64,000 nt of DNA from an uncultured Gammaproteobacteria bacterium (GTDB taxonomy: Bacteria; Pseudomonadota; Gammaproteobacteria; HK1), in the NCBI GenBank assembly GCA_958295465.1, contig OY282353.1, forward strand, positions 372,001 to 436,000. The letters run 5' to 3'. The notes beneath the pieces are model-generated. The model made no database searches. It was given only the letters and a program-made list of their open reading frames with translations, and was not told where the DNA came from. Positions 28,220 to 37,227 of the stretch are shown here, one piece after another. A program made the position numbers and the translations under genes. Position 1 is the first letter of the stretch. Each line of letters begins with the position of its first letter.

Positions 28220-28648
28220 TTACTTCGGGCCGGGTGCGGCACAGGCGTGCAGCGCCGCGACCAGCGCTTCGAACGGCAGCCCGACGCAGCGGTGCCGGCT
28301 CTTCACGTCACGGACCGGCGCGAACATCTCGAGCTCCGGCCACGGAAACGACGATCCGTCCCTCAACGCCGCATCCACGCCGGCCCCGGTGCGCAGCAGG
28401 CCTTCGATCTCCCGCGCCGGCGCCTGCTCGGCGATCAGGACCGCGGCGGCTTCGCACAGCAGGCAGCCTCTGACCACGTGCCCGACCCGCGCGATGCGTC
28501 CCGCCGAGCCGAGCTCGACGTCGAGGGTCACTCGATCGCCGCACAGCGGATTGTCGATGGCCGCAGACCCGTGCGGCAGGGCGAGCCGTCCGTATCCGCT
28601 GGTCCGGCGCGCCGCCGCGATGATCGCGTCCTGGTAGAGCGCGTTCAG
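28220..28648 (-). CDS. IscU/SufU-type iron-sulphur scaffold-like protein
   Basis: The protein has 142 residues. Family cysteines and partners are NPLCGD, then RGCLLCEAAAV, then SRHRCVGLPFEAL, which is the SufU-type set of three cysteines plus Asp. The normal family start (MxALYxDxI) aligns with LNALYQDAI, so initiation appears to use CTG 28648, which overlaps the stop of the preceding gene as CTGA. No in-frame ATG or GTG fits. Position at the end of a molybdenum-cofactor block suggests a role in assembling a Mo/Fe-S oxidoreductase. Confidence 0.7.
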   Translation of the reverse strand: MNALYQDAIIAAARRTSGYGRLALPHGSAAIDNPLCGDRVTLDVELGSAGRIARVGHVVRGCLLCEAAAVLIAEQAPAREIEGLLRTGAGVDAALRDGSSFPWPELEMFAPVRDVKSRHRCVGLPFEALVAALHACAAPGPK

Positions 28649-30264
28649 AGATGCTCCTCGATCTCGGCCAGTGCTTGCGGAGAATCCACGTCCAGGAGCA
28701 CGGCCCGATCGTCCATCGCGACCTCGCAAACGTACTCCTCGTGCTCGCCGATGAGACGACGTGCGCCCACGTCGCCGCGAATCGCCGCCATCTCCTCGAA
28801 GAACCGGCGGGCGAACAGGACCGGATTGCCGCGTTTGCCCTCGAATACGGGCACGCATATCTCCCGCCCTTCGGCGGGGTCGAATGCCGCCACCAGCTTG
28901 TCGACATGTCCCGAGGCGACGAGCGGCATGTCGCCAAGGCAGATGACCGCCGCCTCCGCGGATTCCGGCAACGCCGCGAGTCCGGCCCGTATCGACCCAC
29001 TCAAGCCTTCCCGGTACGCGGGATTGTGAACGAGACGCACGCCGGCGCCCGCGAGCGCCTCTTCGATCCGACCGGCCTCGTGTCCGGTGACCACGATGAT
29101 GGGCCGCACGCACGACCCCTCCAGCTCGTCCACCACCGCGCGCACCATCACCCGCCCCCCGAGCGGCGCGAGGAGCTTGTTGACCGGCCCCATCCGGGTC
29201 GAACGCCCGGCCGCCAGCACCAGCGCGGAGACCTTCGCAGCGCGCGCCGGGCTTCCCCCCCTGGAGCCGCGCGGGGGCCGGGATCGCTCCGCCGTTTCCT
29301 TGAGCAGACCGCCGACCCCCATCGCCATGACGTCTCGCGGCGCCACCTCGGTCCCGGCGGCAAGGCGTTCGAGCACCAGATCGAGGCCGTTGAGCTTGGG
29401 CGAGCGCGCGCATCCCGGCAGGCCGAGCACCGGGCGCCCGCGGCAGCGCGCCAACAGGAGAAGGTTCCCCGGATCGACGGGCATTCCGAGATGGAGCACC
29501 TCGCCCCCGGCGGCCACGATGCCGCTGGGGATGACGTCGCGGCGATCGACGATGGCGGATGCGCCCGCGATCAGCACGAGCCGCGCACCCGCTTCCAGGG
29601 CCTGGCCGACGGCCAGGGCGACGGCGCCGGCGTCATGGCGGCAACGCACCTCGTGCACGACGCGGCCCCGCAACGCTTCGATGCGGGACCGCAGCACCCG
29701 GGAGGTCTTGTCGAGCACCGTCTCCTTGGTCGCCGGCAGCCGGGTCTGGATGAGCGCGGCGTCCATCGGCTCGAAGCCCGCGACCCGAATCGCCGGCTCC
29801 GGACCGAGGCCGGCGAGGGTGCGTTCGAGCACTTCGCCGGGGACCGCAAAGGGGATCACCTTGACCGTCGCAAGCATCTCGCCCTCACGCACCGGCCGCG
29901 GCCCGGGCAGCGTGGCGACGGTCAGCGCCTCGTCGGTCGCGTTGAACCGGTCGACGTCCGGGGCGGAGACCAGGAGCAGACCGTCGGCCGCCGCGAAGAC
30001 GTTGCAGCGCCCGGTAAACGGCGCCCCGACCCGCACCCCGGAGCCGGCCAGCGCCCGCGCCGCGGTCTGCGCGGCGACGTCCTCCGTCACGTCGCCGGCG
30101 TCGATCCGCGCTCCCACGACCACCTCCAGCCCTTCCCGCTCCAGGAACTCGGCGTCGGCGACGCTCAGCACCCGCCCCTTCTTGAACGTCCGGCCGCCGG
30201 CCCGCATGCCGTGCGCGAGCACGATACCGGCCGAATCTGCCACCCTGAACCGGCCGAACCTCAT
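28645..30264 (-). CDS. Molybdopterin-binding / NTP-transferase fusion protein (MoeA-like plus MobA/MocA-like)
   Basis: The protein has 539 residues. The first 330 or so form a MoeA/MoaB-like molybdopterin-binding domain, with FTGRCNVFAAADGLLLV, VLIAGASAIVDRRDVIPSG and PVDPGNLLLLARCRGRPVLG as landmarks. The C-terminal 190 residues form a MobA/MocA-like nucleotidyltransferase starting VSALVLAAGRSTRMGP, with the metal-site segment AVICLGDMPLVA. Such fusions cytidylate molybdopterin for CO-dehydrogenase or xanthine-dehydrogenase-type enzymes. It lies between XdhC genes and the scaffold gene, in the same direction. Confidence 0.85.
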   Translation of the reverse strand: MRFGRFRVADSAGIVLAHGMRAGGRTFKKGRVLSVADAEFLEREGLEVVVGARIDAGDVTEDVAAQTAARALAGSGVRVGAPFTGRCNVFAAADGLLLVSAPDVDRFNATDEALTVATLPGPRPVREGEMLATVKVIPFAVPGEVLERTLAGLGPEPAIRVAGFEPMDAALIQTRLPATKETVLDKTSRVLRSRIEALRGRVVHEVRCRHDAGAVALAVGQALEAGARLVLIAGASAIVDRRDVIPSGIVAAGGEVLHLGMPVDPGNLLLLARCRGRPVLGLPGCARSPKLNGLDLVLERLAAGTEVAPRDVMAMGVGGLLKETAERSRPPRGSRGGSPARAAKVSALVLAAGRSTRMGPVNKLLAPLGGRVMVRAVVDELEGSCVRPIIVVTGHEAGRIEEALAGAGVRLVHNPAYREGLSGSIRAGLAALPESAEAAVICLGDMPLVASGHVDKLVAAFDPAEGREICVPVFEGKRGNPVLFARRFFEEMAAIRGDVGARRLIGEHEEYVCEVAMDDRAVLLDVDSPQALAEIEEHL

Positions 30265-30325
30265 GACCGTCCCCGCACGACCGGCCCTGCATGGCGGCCC
30301 CCGCATGACGGTCCCCGCATGGTCG

Positions 30326-31012
30326 TCATCGCTTGCGGAAGCCCGCAGTCAGCTCGGCCACGATCGACGCCGCGATCTCCGCCGCGGTCACCGCGCCGAT
30401 GTCGATCCCTACCGGCGCGTGGACCCTCGCGAGCGTCTCGGGCGCAAACCCCGCACCGGCGAGCCGTTCGATGCGCCTGGCGTGGGTGCGGCGGCTGCCG
30501 AGGCTGCCGATGTAGAACGCGGGCGAGTCGAGGGCCACGCGGAGCGCGGGATCGTCGAGCTTCGGATCGTGCGTCAGCGTCACCACCGCGCTGCGGGCAT
30601 CGAGCCCCGCCGCGTCCAGCGCCTCGTCGGGCCAGTCGGTCACCACCGTCACCCCCGGAAACCGCTCGCCGGTCACGAATGCGCGGCGCGGATCGATCAC
30701 CGTCACCGCATATCCGAGCAACGACGCCATCGGGACCAGGGCCTGGGCGATGTGGACCGCCCCGACCACGAACAACCGCAGGGGCGGGCTCATGACGTGC
30801 AGGAAATATCCGGCCCCGGCGAGCTCCACCGTCTCGCTGCGGTCCCGGCGAAGCGCATCGCGGGCCGCCTCGGAGACGCCTGGATCGAGCCCGGACGCCG
30901 GCTCGCCTTCGATCTGCAGCCACTGGCGCCCGCTCCCGAGCTCGGTGACGAGGACCAGCGGCCGCTTTCGCGTCCGTGCTTCGAGCACGGCGTGGAGCAA
31001 CGGATGCTTCAT
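30326..31012 (-). CDS. XdhC family protein, Rossmann (C-terminal) domain
   Basis: The protein has 228 residues. The Rossmann part begins at LRLFVVGAVHIAQALVPMAS, and ends with IGSLGSRRTHARRIERLAG and VHAPVGIDIGAVTAAEIAAS, the classic XdhC C-terminal motifs. In this family XdhC protects and inserts sulphurated molybdenum cofactor. The N-terminal XdhC/CoxI domain is encoded separately upstream, so the two together give the split version of XdhC. Confidence 0.85.
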   Translation of the reverse strand: MKHPLLHAVLEARTRKRPLVLVTELGSGRQWLQIEGEPASGLDPGVSEAARDALRRDRSETVELAGAGYFLHVMSPPLRLFVVGAVHIAQALVPMASLLGYAVTVIDPRRAFVTGERFPGVTVVTDWPDEALDAAGLDARSAVVTLTHDPKLDDPALRVALDSPAFYIGSLGSRRTHARRIERLAGAGFAPETLARVHAPVGIDIGAVTAAEIAASIVAELTAGFRKR

Positions 31013-31072
31013 CGCGGGATGCCCGGGCTCGGGGCTGCGCCGTGGCGGGCCGGTGCGTTCACGGGAACGGAT

Positions 31073-31423
31073 TCAATCCTCGACCGGCTCGACGTAGACC
31101 CGAACCTTGCCTCCGCAGGTCAGGCCCACCTCCCATGCCCGCTCGTTGCTGACCCCGAAGTCGAGGACCCGGGGCCGACCGTCGCGGATCGCCTCGATGC
31201 CCTCGGCGATGACCGCCCCCTCGATACATCCTCCGGACACCGAGCCGGCGAAGCGGCCGTCTTCGTCGAGCACGAGCTGGCTTCCGACCGGCCGCGGAGA
31301 CGACCCCCAGGTGCTGATGACGGTGGCGACCGCGACGCCGCGGCCCTCCTCGCACCAGCGCTCGGCGACCGCCAGCGGATCGGGGTCCGATCCGTCCGGA
31401 CGTAGCTGCTGAGGTTCGGCCAT
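31073..31423 (-). CDS. XdhC/CoxI small domain protein
   Basis: The protein has 116 residues and is the XdhC_CoxI domain: VATVISTWGSSPRPVGSQLV, then GRFAGSVSGGCIEGAVI (with the conserved Cys), then FGVSNERAWEVGLTCGGKVR. It is the first gene of a four-gene minus-strand block for molybdenum-enzyme maturation. No large, medium or small hydroxylase subunit is encoded in the window. Confidence 0.87.
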   Translation of the reverse strand: MAEPQQLRPDGSDPDPLAVAERWCEEGRGVAVATVISTWGSSPRPVGSQLVLDEDGRFAGSVSGGCIEGAVIAEGIEAIRDGRPRVLDFGVSNERAWEVGLTCGGKVRVYVEPVED

Positions 31424-31541
31424 CGTTCTTCTCCGGGTCGTCGTCTCGCCTCGCGCCGCCAGCGGCGGCGCAAGGTCATCGAGGTCGCGGGATCAGTGTC
31501 GGATTCGAGCCTCGATCGAGTCAAGGCAATCCACCCCGGCC

Positions 31542-31653
31542 ATTCCCGCCAAGTCCGAAGACGTCCCTCGAGCCGCCAAGGTCGGATGCTCGGGCGGCCG
31601 GGGAGGCCGGGAATTCCCGGTCATGCAATCCATGTCCGGGCGTTGGCGGGAAC
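31542..31653. repeat. Dispersed palindromic repeat, copy 3
   Basis: The left end is ATTCCCGCCAAGTCCGAAGA and the right end is CCGGGCGTTGGCGGGAAC. It is the most diverged copy in the middle but keeps both ends of copy 1 (136-247). It lies in the 507-bp gap 31424-31930, which holds no other recognisable element. Confidence 0.65.
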
Positions 31654-31930
31654 GGCCGGGATCCCCGCCATCCTCCGCGCGCATCGTGCCTCCCGGCCAT
31701 CCGCCCACCCGCCGGAGGGCTCCGGATACCCCGCCACGCGGCGCCGGGGCGGTGTGCGCGGCTTCGGCAGGAACCACCCATATCGTAGACTGGCGTTGCG
31801 GCGGTGAGGAGGCGCGGCCCCCGGGAGGGAGGCTGTGCAGGCTCCGGCGTCCCCGGGGCCGCGTAGTAGTATCCGGCCGGTGCGGGCTCGAAGCACGCGA
31901 CCCGTCCCTGCGACGACCACTGGATCCCCG

Positions 31931-33415
31931 ATGCGACGACACCGTTTCGCGAAGATCATCGCCACCCTCGGTCCCGCGACGTCGGCGCCGGAGACGATCC
32001 GGTCGCTGTTCGCGGCCGGGGTCGACGTGTTCCGGCTCAACTTCAGCCACGGCGACCACGACGGCCACCGCCGGTGCTTCGAGGCGATCCGCGGGACCGA
32101 ATCCGCCACCGGACGACCCATCGGGGTGCTGCTCGACCTGCAGGGACCGAAGCTTCGGGTCGGGCAGCTCGCGGGCGGCAGCGCGATGCTCGAAGAAGGC
32201 GGCTCGTTCGTCTTCGACCTCGATCCGGCGCCCGGCGGCCCGGAGCGGGTCACGCTCCCTCACCCCGAGGTCTTCACCGCGCTGAAGCCGGGGACGAACC
32301 TCCTCGTCAACGACGGCAAGATCAGGCTCGAAGTCGAAACCTGCGGCGCCAATTTTGCCGGCACCCGGGTCAGGATCGGCGGCGAGATCTCGGATCACAA
32401 GGGGGTCAACATCCCCGACGCGGTGCTTCCCATCTCGCCGCTGACGGACAAGGACCGCAAGGACCTCGCCCTGGGGCTGGAGCTCGGGGCGGACTGGGTG
32501 GCGGCGTCCTTCGTCCAGCGCCCCCAGGACGTCCTCATGCTGCGGGAAGCGATCGCGGGCCGCGCCGGACTGGTGACGAAGCTCGAGAAGCCATCCGCGA
32601 TCAGGCGACTCGACGAGATCATCGAGCTGTCCGACGCGATCATGGTCGCGCGCGGGGATCTGGGGGTGGAGCTTCCGCCCGAGGACGTCCCGAGCATCTC
32701 GCGCCGGATCGTGCGCGCCTGCCGTAGCGCGGGCAAGCCGGTGATCGTGGCGACCCAGATGCTGGAGTCGATGGTCTCCTCGCCGGTGCCGACGAGAGCG
32801 GAAGCCTCCGACGTCGCAACCGCCATCTACGACGGCGCCGACGCGGTCATGCTCTCCGGGGAGACCGCGGTGGGGCGCTACCCCGTCGAGACCGTCGACA
32901 TCATGCATCGAATCATCGCCCGGGTGGAATGCGACCCGCACTACCGGGAGCAGATCGACGCGGCGCTCACGTCACCGAAGCCGACCGCGGCGGACGCGAT
33001 TTCGGATGCGATGCGCCGCATCGCGCAGACCCTGTCGGTGGCTGCCGCGGTGACGTACACCAACTCCGGATCGAGCAGCCTGCGGGCGGCCCGGGAACGG
33101 CCGAGCGCGCCCGTTCTGAGCCTGACCCCCCATATGAACACCGCGCGCCGCCTCGCTCTGGTATGGGGCCTCCACTCCGTGCTGAGCAAGGACGTCGACC
33201 ATGTCGAGGAGATGGTCGACCAGGCCTGCCGTACCGCCGCCGCCGAGGGCTTCGCAAACGCGGGCGACCGGCTCGTCGTCATGGCCGGGATGCCTTTCGG
33301 GATGTCGGGGACGACGAACCTGCTCCGGATCGCGCGGGTGCCGTCGCCGGCCACCGCGCATCGGGCGCCCGAACCGGCGTCCGGGCACTCCCCGACCCGT
33401 GACCGCCGGAGCTGA
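31931..33415 (+). CDS. pyk: Pyruvate kinase
   Basis: Pyruvate kinase makes ATP and pyruvate from phosphoenolpyruvate. The protein has 494 residues from ATG 31931. Landmarks are IIATLGPATS at the start, RLNFSHGDH (Arg-Asn substrate loop), LLDLQGPKLRVG, VTKLEKPSAI (catalytic Lys region), IMVARGDLGVELP (metal site) and ATQMLESMVSSPVPTRAE. The C-terminal domain is complete, followed by a Pro/Arg-rich tail of about 25 residues not typical of the family. Start choice is clear because the N-terminus aligns directly. Confidence 0.95.
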   Translation: MRRHRFAKIIATLGPATSAPETIRSLFAAGVDVFRLNFSHGDHDGHRRCFEAIRGTESATGRPIGVLLDLQGPKLRVGQLAGGSAMLEEGGSFVFDLDPAPGGPERVTLPHPEVFTALKPGTNLLVNDGKIRLEVETCGANFAGTRVRIGGEISDHKGVNIPDAVLPISPLTDKDRKDLALGLELGADWVAASFVQRPQDVLMLREAIAGRAGLVTKLEKPSAIRRLDEIIELSDAIMVARGDLGVELPPEDVPSISRRIVRACRSAGKPVIVATQMLESMVSSPVPTRAEASDVATAIYDGADAVMLSGETAVGRYPVETVDIMHRIIARVECDPHYREQIDAALTSPKPTAADAISDAMRRIAQTLSVAAAVTYTNSGSSSLRAARERPSAPVLSLTPHMNTARRLALVWGLHSVLSKDVDHVEEMVDQACRTAAAEGFANAGDRLVVMAGMPFGMSGTTNLLRIARVPSPATAHRAPEPASGHSPTRDRRS

Positions 33416-33448
33416 GCCGAGGTGCGCGGACAAGCCTGCGCGCTCGCG

Positions 33449-33637
33449 TCAGTACAGGCCGAGCGCGGCGGCCGCCAGCGCGACGGCGGCCAGGATCGTG
33501 AACGCGAGCAACACCTGCGAGAGATCGCGATGGCGCTCCCGCAGCTCGAACGACAACCAGCCGAGCACCACGACCAGCGCGGCGAGGATGTAGACGACAC
33601 GCACGCCGGGTTCGGGCCGAGCGTCAGCCCGAACCAC
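33449..33637 (-). CDS. Small membrane protein, hypothetical
   Basis: The frame is 62 residues long from GTG 33637, or 51 from GTG 33604 (VRVVYILAAL). Two hydrophobic segments are visible, VVYILAALVVVLGWLSFEL and LLAFTILAAVALAAAALGLY, separated by a charged turn (RERHRDLSQ). It overlaps the dsbC stop by 14 bp if the longer start is used, so the two may be co-transcribed. I do not recognise a family. It could be a chance frame, but the two clean helices favour a real gene. Confidence 0.45.
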   Translation of the reverse strand: MVRADARPEPGVRVVYILAALVVVLGWLSFELRERHRDLSQVLLAFTILAAVALAAAALGLY

Positions 33638-34349
33638 CCTCGTCGAGCCGGCTCGCGAGCTCCTGCGCCGGAACGTACCCCGGAATCAACTCGCCGGACT
33701 CCAGGACGATGGCCGGGGTTCCGGTCACGCCGATCGCCTGGCCGGCCTCGTAGTGGTCGCTCACCGGGTTGTCGCAGCGGGCAGCCTCGACGGACATCCC
33801 CGCCTTCGCGTCGGTCATCGCGGTGTGCTGATCCGCCGCGCACCATACCGACACCATCTTGTCGTAAGTAGGGGAATCGATTCCCGCCCGCGGGAACGCG
33901 GTATACCGGATCTCGATGCCGAGCCGGTTGTAGTCGGCCATCTGCCGATGCAGCCGTGCGCAGTACCCGCAGTCGACGTCGGTGAACACGGTCACCGTAT
34001 GCTTCACGGTATCCGGCGCAAAGACGATCATGCTCGCCTCGCCGAGCGCGCCGACGGCCTCCGCGCGCGTGGATTGGCGCGCCTCCTCGGTGAAGTTGCG
34101 CCGCGCATCGAGGTCCATGAGGTCTCCGCGCAGCATGTACCGTCCGTCGCCCGAGAGGTAGACGATGACGGAGCCGAACCGGACCTCGTACACCCCGTCC
34201 AACGGTGTCTCGACGACGTGATCCGGCTCCATGTCCGGAACCAGCGCAGCCAGCCGCGCGGAGAGCGCGGGTGGAACGTCGCCGGCGGCATGTGCGGGCG
34301 GGAGCCCGAGGCAGAGCAACGTCGCGGTCACGACGATCAGGGTTCGCAT
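33624..34349 (-). CDS. dsbC: DsbC-type thiol:disulphide interchange protein
   Basis: The protein has 241 residues from ATG 34349, with ribosome site GGAGG. A signal peptide ends at PPAHA. The N-terminal dimerisation domain covers about 25-95 (for example DGVYEVRFGSVIVYLSGDGR). The thioredoxin fold has the active site FTDVDCGYCARLHRQM and the cis-proline loop GVTGTPAIVL, as expected. It isomerises wrong disulphides in the periplasm. Length and layout match DsbC, not DsbG. Confidence 0.9.
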   Translation of the reverse strand: MRTLIVVTATLLCLGLPPAHAAGDVPPALSARLAALVPDMEPDHVVETPLDGVYEVRFGSVIVYLSGDGRYMLRGDLMDLDARRNFTEEARQSTRAEAVGALGEASMIVFAPDTVKHTVTVFTDVDCGYCARLHRQMADYNRLGIEIRYTAFPRAGIDSPTYDKMVSVWCAADQHTAMTDAKAGMSVEAARCDNPVSDHYEAGQAIGVTGTPAIVLESGELIPGYVPAQELASRLDEGGSG

Positions 34350-34404
34350 GGCAGCATCCTCCATGGATCGGAGGCGGATGATACGCCAGCGGTGCGGCGG
34401 AGGA

Positions 34405-35799
34405 TCAAACTTGCGAACGAGCGCGCCGCCAGGCCGTGCCTTGTGCCCCGTCCTCGACAACGACCCCCGCGGCGGTGAGCTCGTCGCGCAGGCGATCCGC
34501 CTCGCCCCAGTCCTTGCGGGCCCGCGCCTCGGCCCTCTTCGCGATCATCGCCTCGATCTCCTCGTCGTCCGGGCTCTCGCCGGCGGGCGCCCCGCGCAAC
34601 CAGCCGTCCGCATCGGCGCCCAGCAGGCCGAGCACCGCCCCCAGCGCACGCAGGGTGCCGGCAAGCGCCCGCGCCCGCTCCGGCTCCGACTCGCGCGCCC
34701 GGTTGACCTCATGGGCGAGATCGAAGAGCACCGAGATCGCCTCCGGGGTGTTGAAGTCGTCGTCCATCGCGGCCCGGAAGCGCGCGAGCCAGCCGGCGTC
34801 GGGCTCGATCCGGGGACCGTCGAGCCCGCGCAGTGCCGTGTACAGGCGCCGGATCGAGGCATCGGCCTGCCGCAGATGGTCCTCGGAATAGTTGAGGGGG
34901 CTGCGGTAGTGGCTCGACAGCATGAAGCAGCGCACCGCCTCGGCCGGGTAACGCTGCAGCACGCTGCGCAAGGTGGAGAAGTTGCCGAGCGACTTGGACA
35001 TCTTCTCGTCGTCGATGCGCACGAAGCCGTTGTGCATCCACACGTTCACGAACTTGCCGCCGGTGGCGGCCTCGCTCTGGGCGATTTCGTTCTCGTGGTG
35101 CGGGAACTGGAGATCCATGCCCCCGCCGTGAATGTCGAAGTGGTTTCCGAGGCAGGCGGTGGACATCACCGAGCACTCGATGTGCCAGCCCGGCCGGCCC
35201 GGACCCCACGGTGATTCCCAGCTCGGCTCGCCGGGCTTCGACGACTTCCACAGCACGAAGTCGAGGGGATCGTCTTTGGCCTCGTCGATCTCGACCCGGG
35301 CGCCACTGCGCAGATCCTCCACCTTCCGGTCCGACAGTGCCCCGTACGCGGGAAACGTGCTCACGTCGTAGTAGACGTCCCCGTTCGCCCCGCGGTAGGC
35401 GGCGCCGCGGTCGATCAGCCGCTCCACCATCGAGACGATGGGCTCGATGTAGTGGGTCGCGCACGGCTCCGCGTCCGGTTCCAGCACCCCGAGAGCGCGG
35501 CAGTCCTCGTGCATGTACTCGATGAAGCGCCGCGTGAGCACGCCGAAGTCCTCGCCGTTCTTGTTCGCGCGGGCGATGATCTTGTCGTCGATGTCGGTGA
35601 CGTTGCGCACATAGGTCACCTGGTAGCCCCGGCTGCGCAGATGGCGCACGACCACGTCGAACGCCACCAGCACCCGCGCGTGGCCCAGGTGGCAGTAGTC
35701 GTAGACGGTCATGCCGCATACGTACATCCGTACGCGCCCGGGCTCGATCGGACGGAATTCCTCTTTCGTCCGTGTCAGTGTGTTGTAGATCCGCAGCAT
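34405..35799 (-). CDS. cysS: Cysteinyl-tRNA synthetase
   Basis: The protein has 464 residues from ATG 35799 ([15 protein letters not shown]). Class I landmarks are YVCGMTVYD (zinc Cys), [12 protein letters not shown] (HIGH motif), then [20 protein letters not shown] (zinc and substrate site) and [13 protein letters not shown]-like helical domain and a short C-terminal domain ([17 protein letters not shown]) complete it. Length is normal. The next gene upstream starts beyond a 123-bp gap. Confidence 0.96.
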   Translation of the reverse strand: MLRIYNTLTRTKEEFRPIEPGRVRMYVCGMTVYDYCHLGHARVLVAFDVVVRHLRSRGYQVTYVRNVTDIDDKIIARANKNGEDFGVLTRRFIEYMHEDCRALGVLEPDAEPCATHYIEPIVSMVERLIDRGAAYRGANGDVYYDVSTFPAYGALSDRKVEDLRSGARVEIDEAKDDPLDFVLWKSSKPGEPSWESPWGPGRPGWHIECSVMSTACLGNHFDIHGGGMDLQFPHHENEIAQSEAATGGKFVNVWMHNGFVRIDDEKMSKSLGNFSTLRSVLQRYPAEAVRCFMLSSHYRSPLNYSEDHLRQADASIRRLYTALRGLDGPRIEPDAGWLARFRAAMDDDFNTPEAISVLFDLAHEVNRARESEPERARALAGTLRALGAVLGLLGADADGWLRGAPAGESPDDEEIEAMIAKRAEARARKDWGEADRLRDELTAAGVVVEDGAQGTAWRRARSQV

Positions 35800-35922
35800 G
35801 GACGGCGCACGAATCCGTGGGATTGGCAACGAGGGCCGGTTTTGTAGCACATCCGTCGCCCGCGCGTCGGACCGCGGGGACCATCCCCGGTCCGGCCGGA
35901 ACCGTGGGGAACCCCCGGTCGT

Positions 35923-37227
35923 TCAGCAGGGCGCGAACACCTTCACCGGCGCGCCGACCCCCCGCAGCGGATGCGCGCCCAGCGGCTCGCAGTGCGTGCC
36001 CGCGGCATTGGCGAACGCCTCGCTCACCAGCACCCTCCGCCCCAGCGTCTTGGTCAGGTCCTCGATGCGGGCGACCTCGTTGGCGGCCGGGCCGATCACG
36101 GAGAATTCCAGCCGTTCCGGCACGCCGATGTTGCCGTACATGACGTCCCCCACGTGCAGGCCGAGCCCGAACTCGATGGGCTCCTCTCCCTGCGCCGCAA
36201 GGCCCTCGTTCGCGCGGGCGAGCCTCGATTCCGCGTCCCGGGCGGCAGCGAGGGCGCGCTCGCTGGCGGTGCGGGCATCGTCGCCGCCCGCGCGGATCGG
36301 GAAGATCGCGAGCACCGCGTCGCCGACGAAGCGCAGCACCTCCCCGCCGCCGGCGATGACCGCCCCGGCGGTGCACTCGAAGTACCGGTTCAGGCGCTCG
36401 ATGAAGACGTGCGGGTCGAGGCGGTCGGCGAGCCGGGTGGAGTCGCGCATGTCGCTGTACCAGATGACGGCGTGGATCCGCTCGCCGTCGCCGCGCCGGA
36501 TCTGCCCGTCGAGCACCCGGGCGCCGGCGTCCGGGCCGAGGTAGGTCTCCAGCACGTTCCTGGTGATCCGGCGCTGGATCTGCATCTTGCACGAGACGGC
36601 GTAGCGGCGCTGGATCCGCCCGAGGATCCGCAGGTCCTCCTCGCTGAACCCGCTGGCCCGATCCGTCGCCCACGACCCCATGATGCCGCGGGCATCCGGC
36701 CCCGGCTCTTCGTTGATCGCGAACGGCGTCAGGTAACAGAGGTAGTCGGTGATTCCGTCGTCGCGCAACTCCTCCAGCACGGGGAAATCGACGATGGCGT
36801 GCTCGCCGGTGAGCCGCCGCCGGAGAAACGGCAGACGGTGCCGCATGAGGTGGTGCATCGGGCTGCGGAACCATTCCTCGGTCGAGAACGCCCGCGCGTG
36901 CTGTATCGCGTTGCTGTTCACGCCCTGGTTGCGCTTCCACACGAGGAGCACGGACGCGAACAGCGGGTGGAGGGTGCGGAACGCGGTCAGCGCACGCGCC
37001 AGGGGGATGCCCGCGGCGTGCAGGCGCTGGCAACAGCCTTCGAAGATCGCATCGACCCCGACCTCGCCCAGCGCGCTCGACATCAGCCAGTCCGCGGTCC
37101 GGTCGATGAGGATGCCGTCGATGCCGGCGGACGGCGAGGCGACGTTCGGGCCGGCCCTGCCGCTCCGCCGATCGGCTGTCTCCGCCCCTGGTCCGGTGTC
37201 CGTCGGCAACATCGTATCCCGGCTCAT
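35923..37227 (-). CDS. Class III adenylate/guanylate cyclase
   Basis: The protein has 434 residues from ATG 37227, which overlaps the stop of the giant upstream gene as ATGA. The C-terminal cyclase domain has WYSDMRDSTRLADRL (metal Asp pair) and GEVLRFVGDAVLAIFPI (second metal and transition-state region), followed by EFGLGLHVGDVMYGNIG. The 230-residue N-terminal part has no domain I can name. It may sense a signal or bind a partner. Coupling to a lipid-activating fusion enzyme is unusual and suggests that the two work together. Confidence 0.83.
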   Translation of the reverse strand: MSRDTMLPTDTGPGAETADRRSGRAGPNVASPSAGIDGILIDRTADWLMSSALGEVGVDAIFEGCCQRLHAAGIPLARALTAFRTLHPLFASVLLVWKRNQGVNSNAIQHARAFSTEEWFRSPMHHLMRHRLPFLRRRLTGEHAIVDFPVLEELRDDGITDYLCYLTPFAINEEPGPDARGIMGSWATDRASGFSEEDLRILGRIQRRYAVSCKMQIQRRITRNVLETYLGPDAGARVLDGQIRRGDGERIHAVIWYSDMRDSTRLADRLDPHVFIERLNRYFECTAGAVIAGGGEVLRFVGDAVLAIFPIRAGGDDARTASERALAAARDAESRLARANEGLAAQGEEPIEFGLGLHVGDVMYGNIGVPERLEFSVIGPAANEVARIEDLTKTLGRRVLVSEAFANAAGTHCEPLGAHPLRGVGAPVKVFAPC

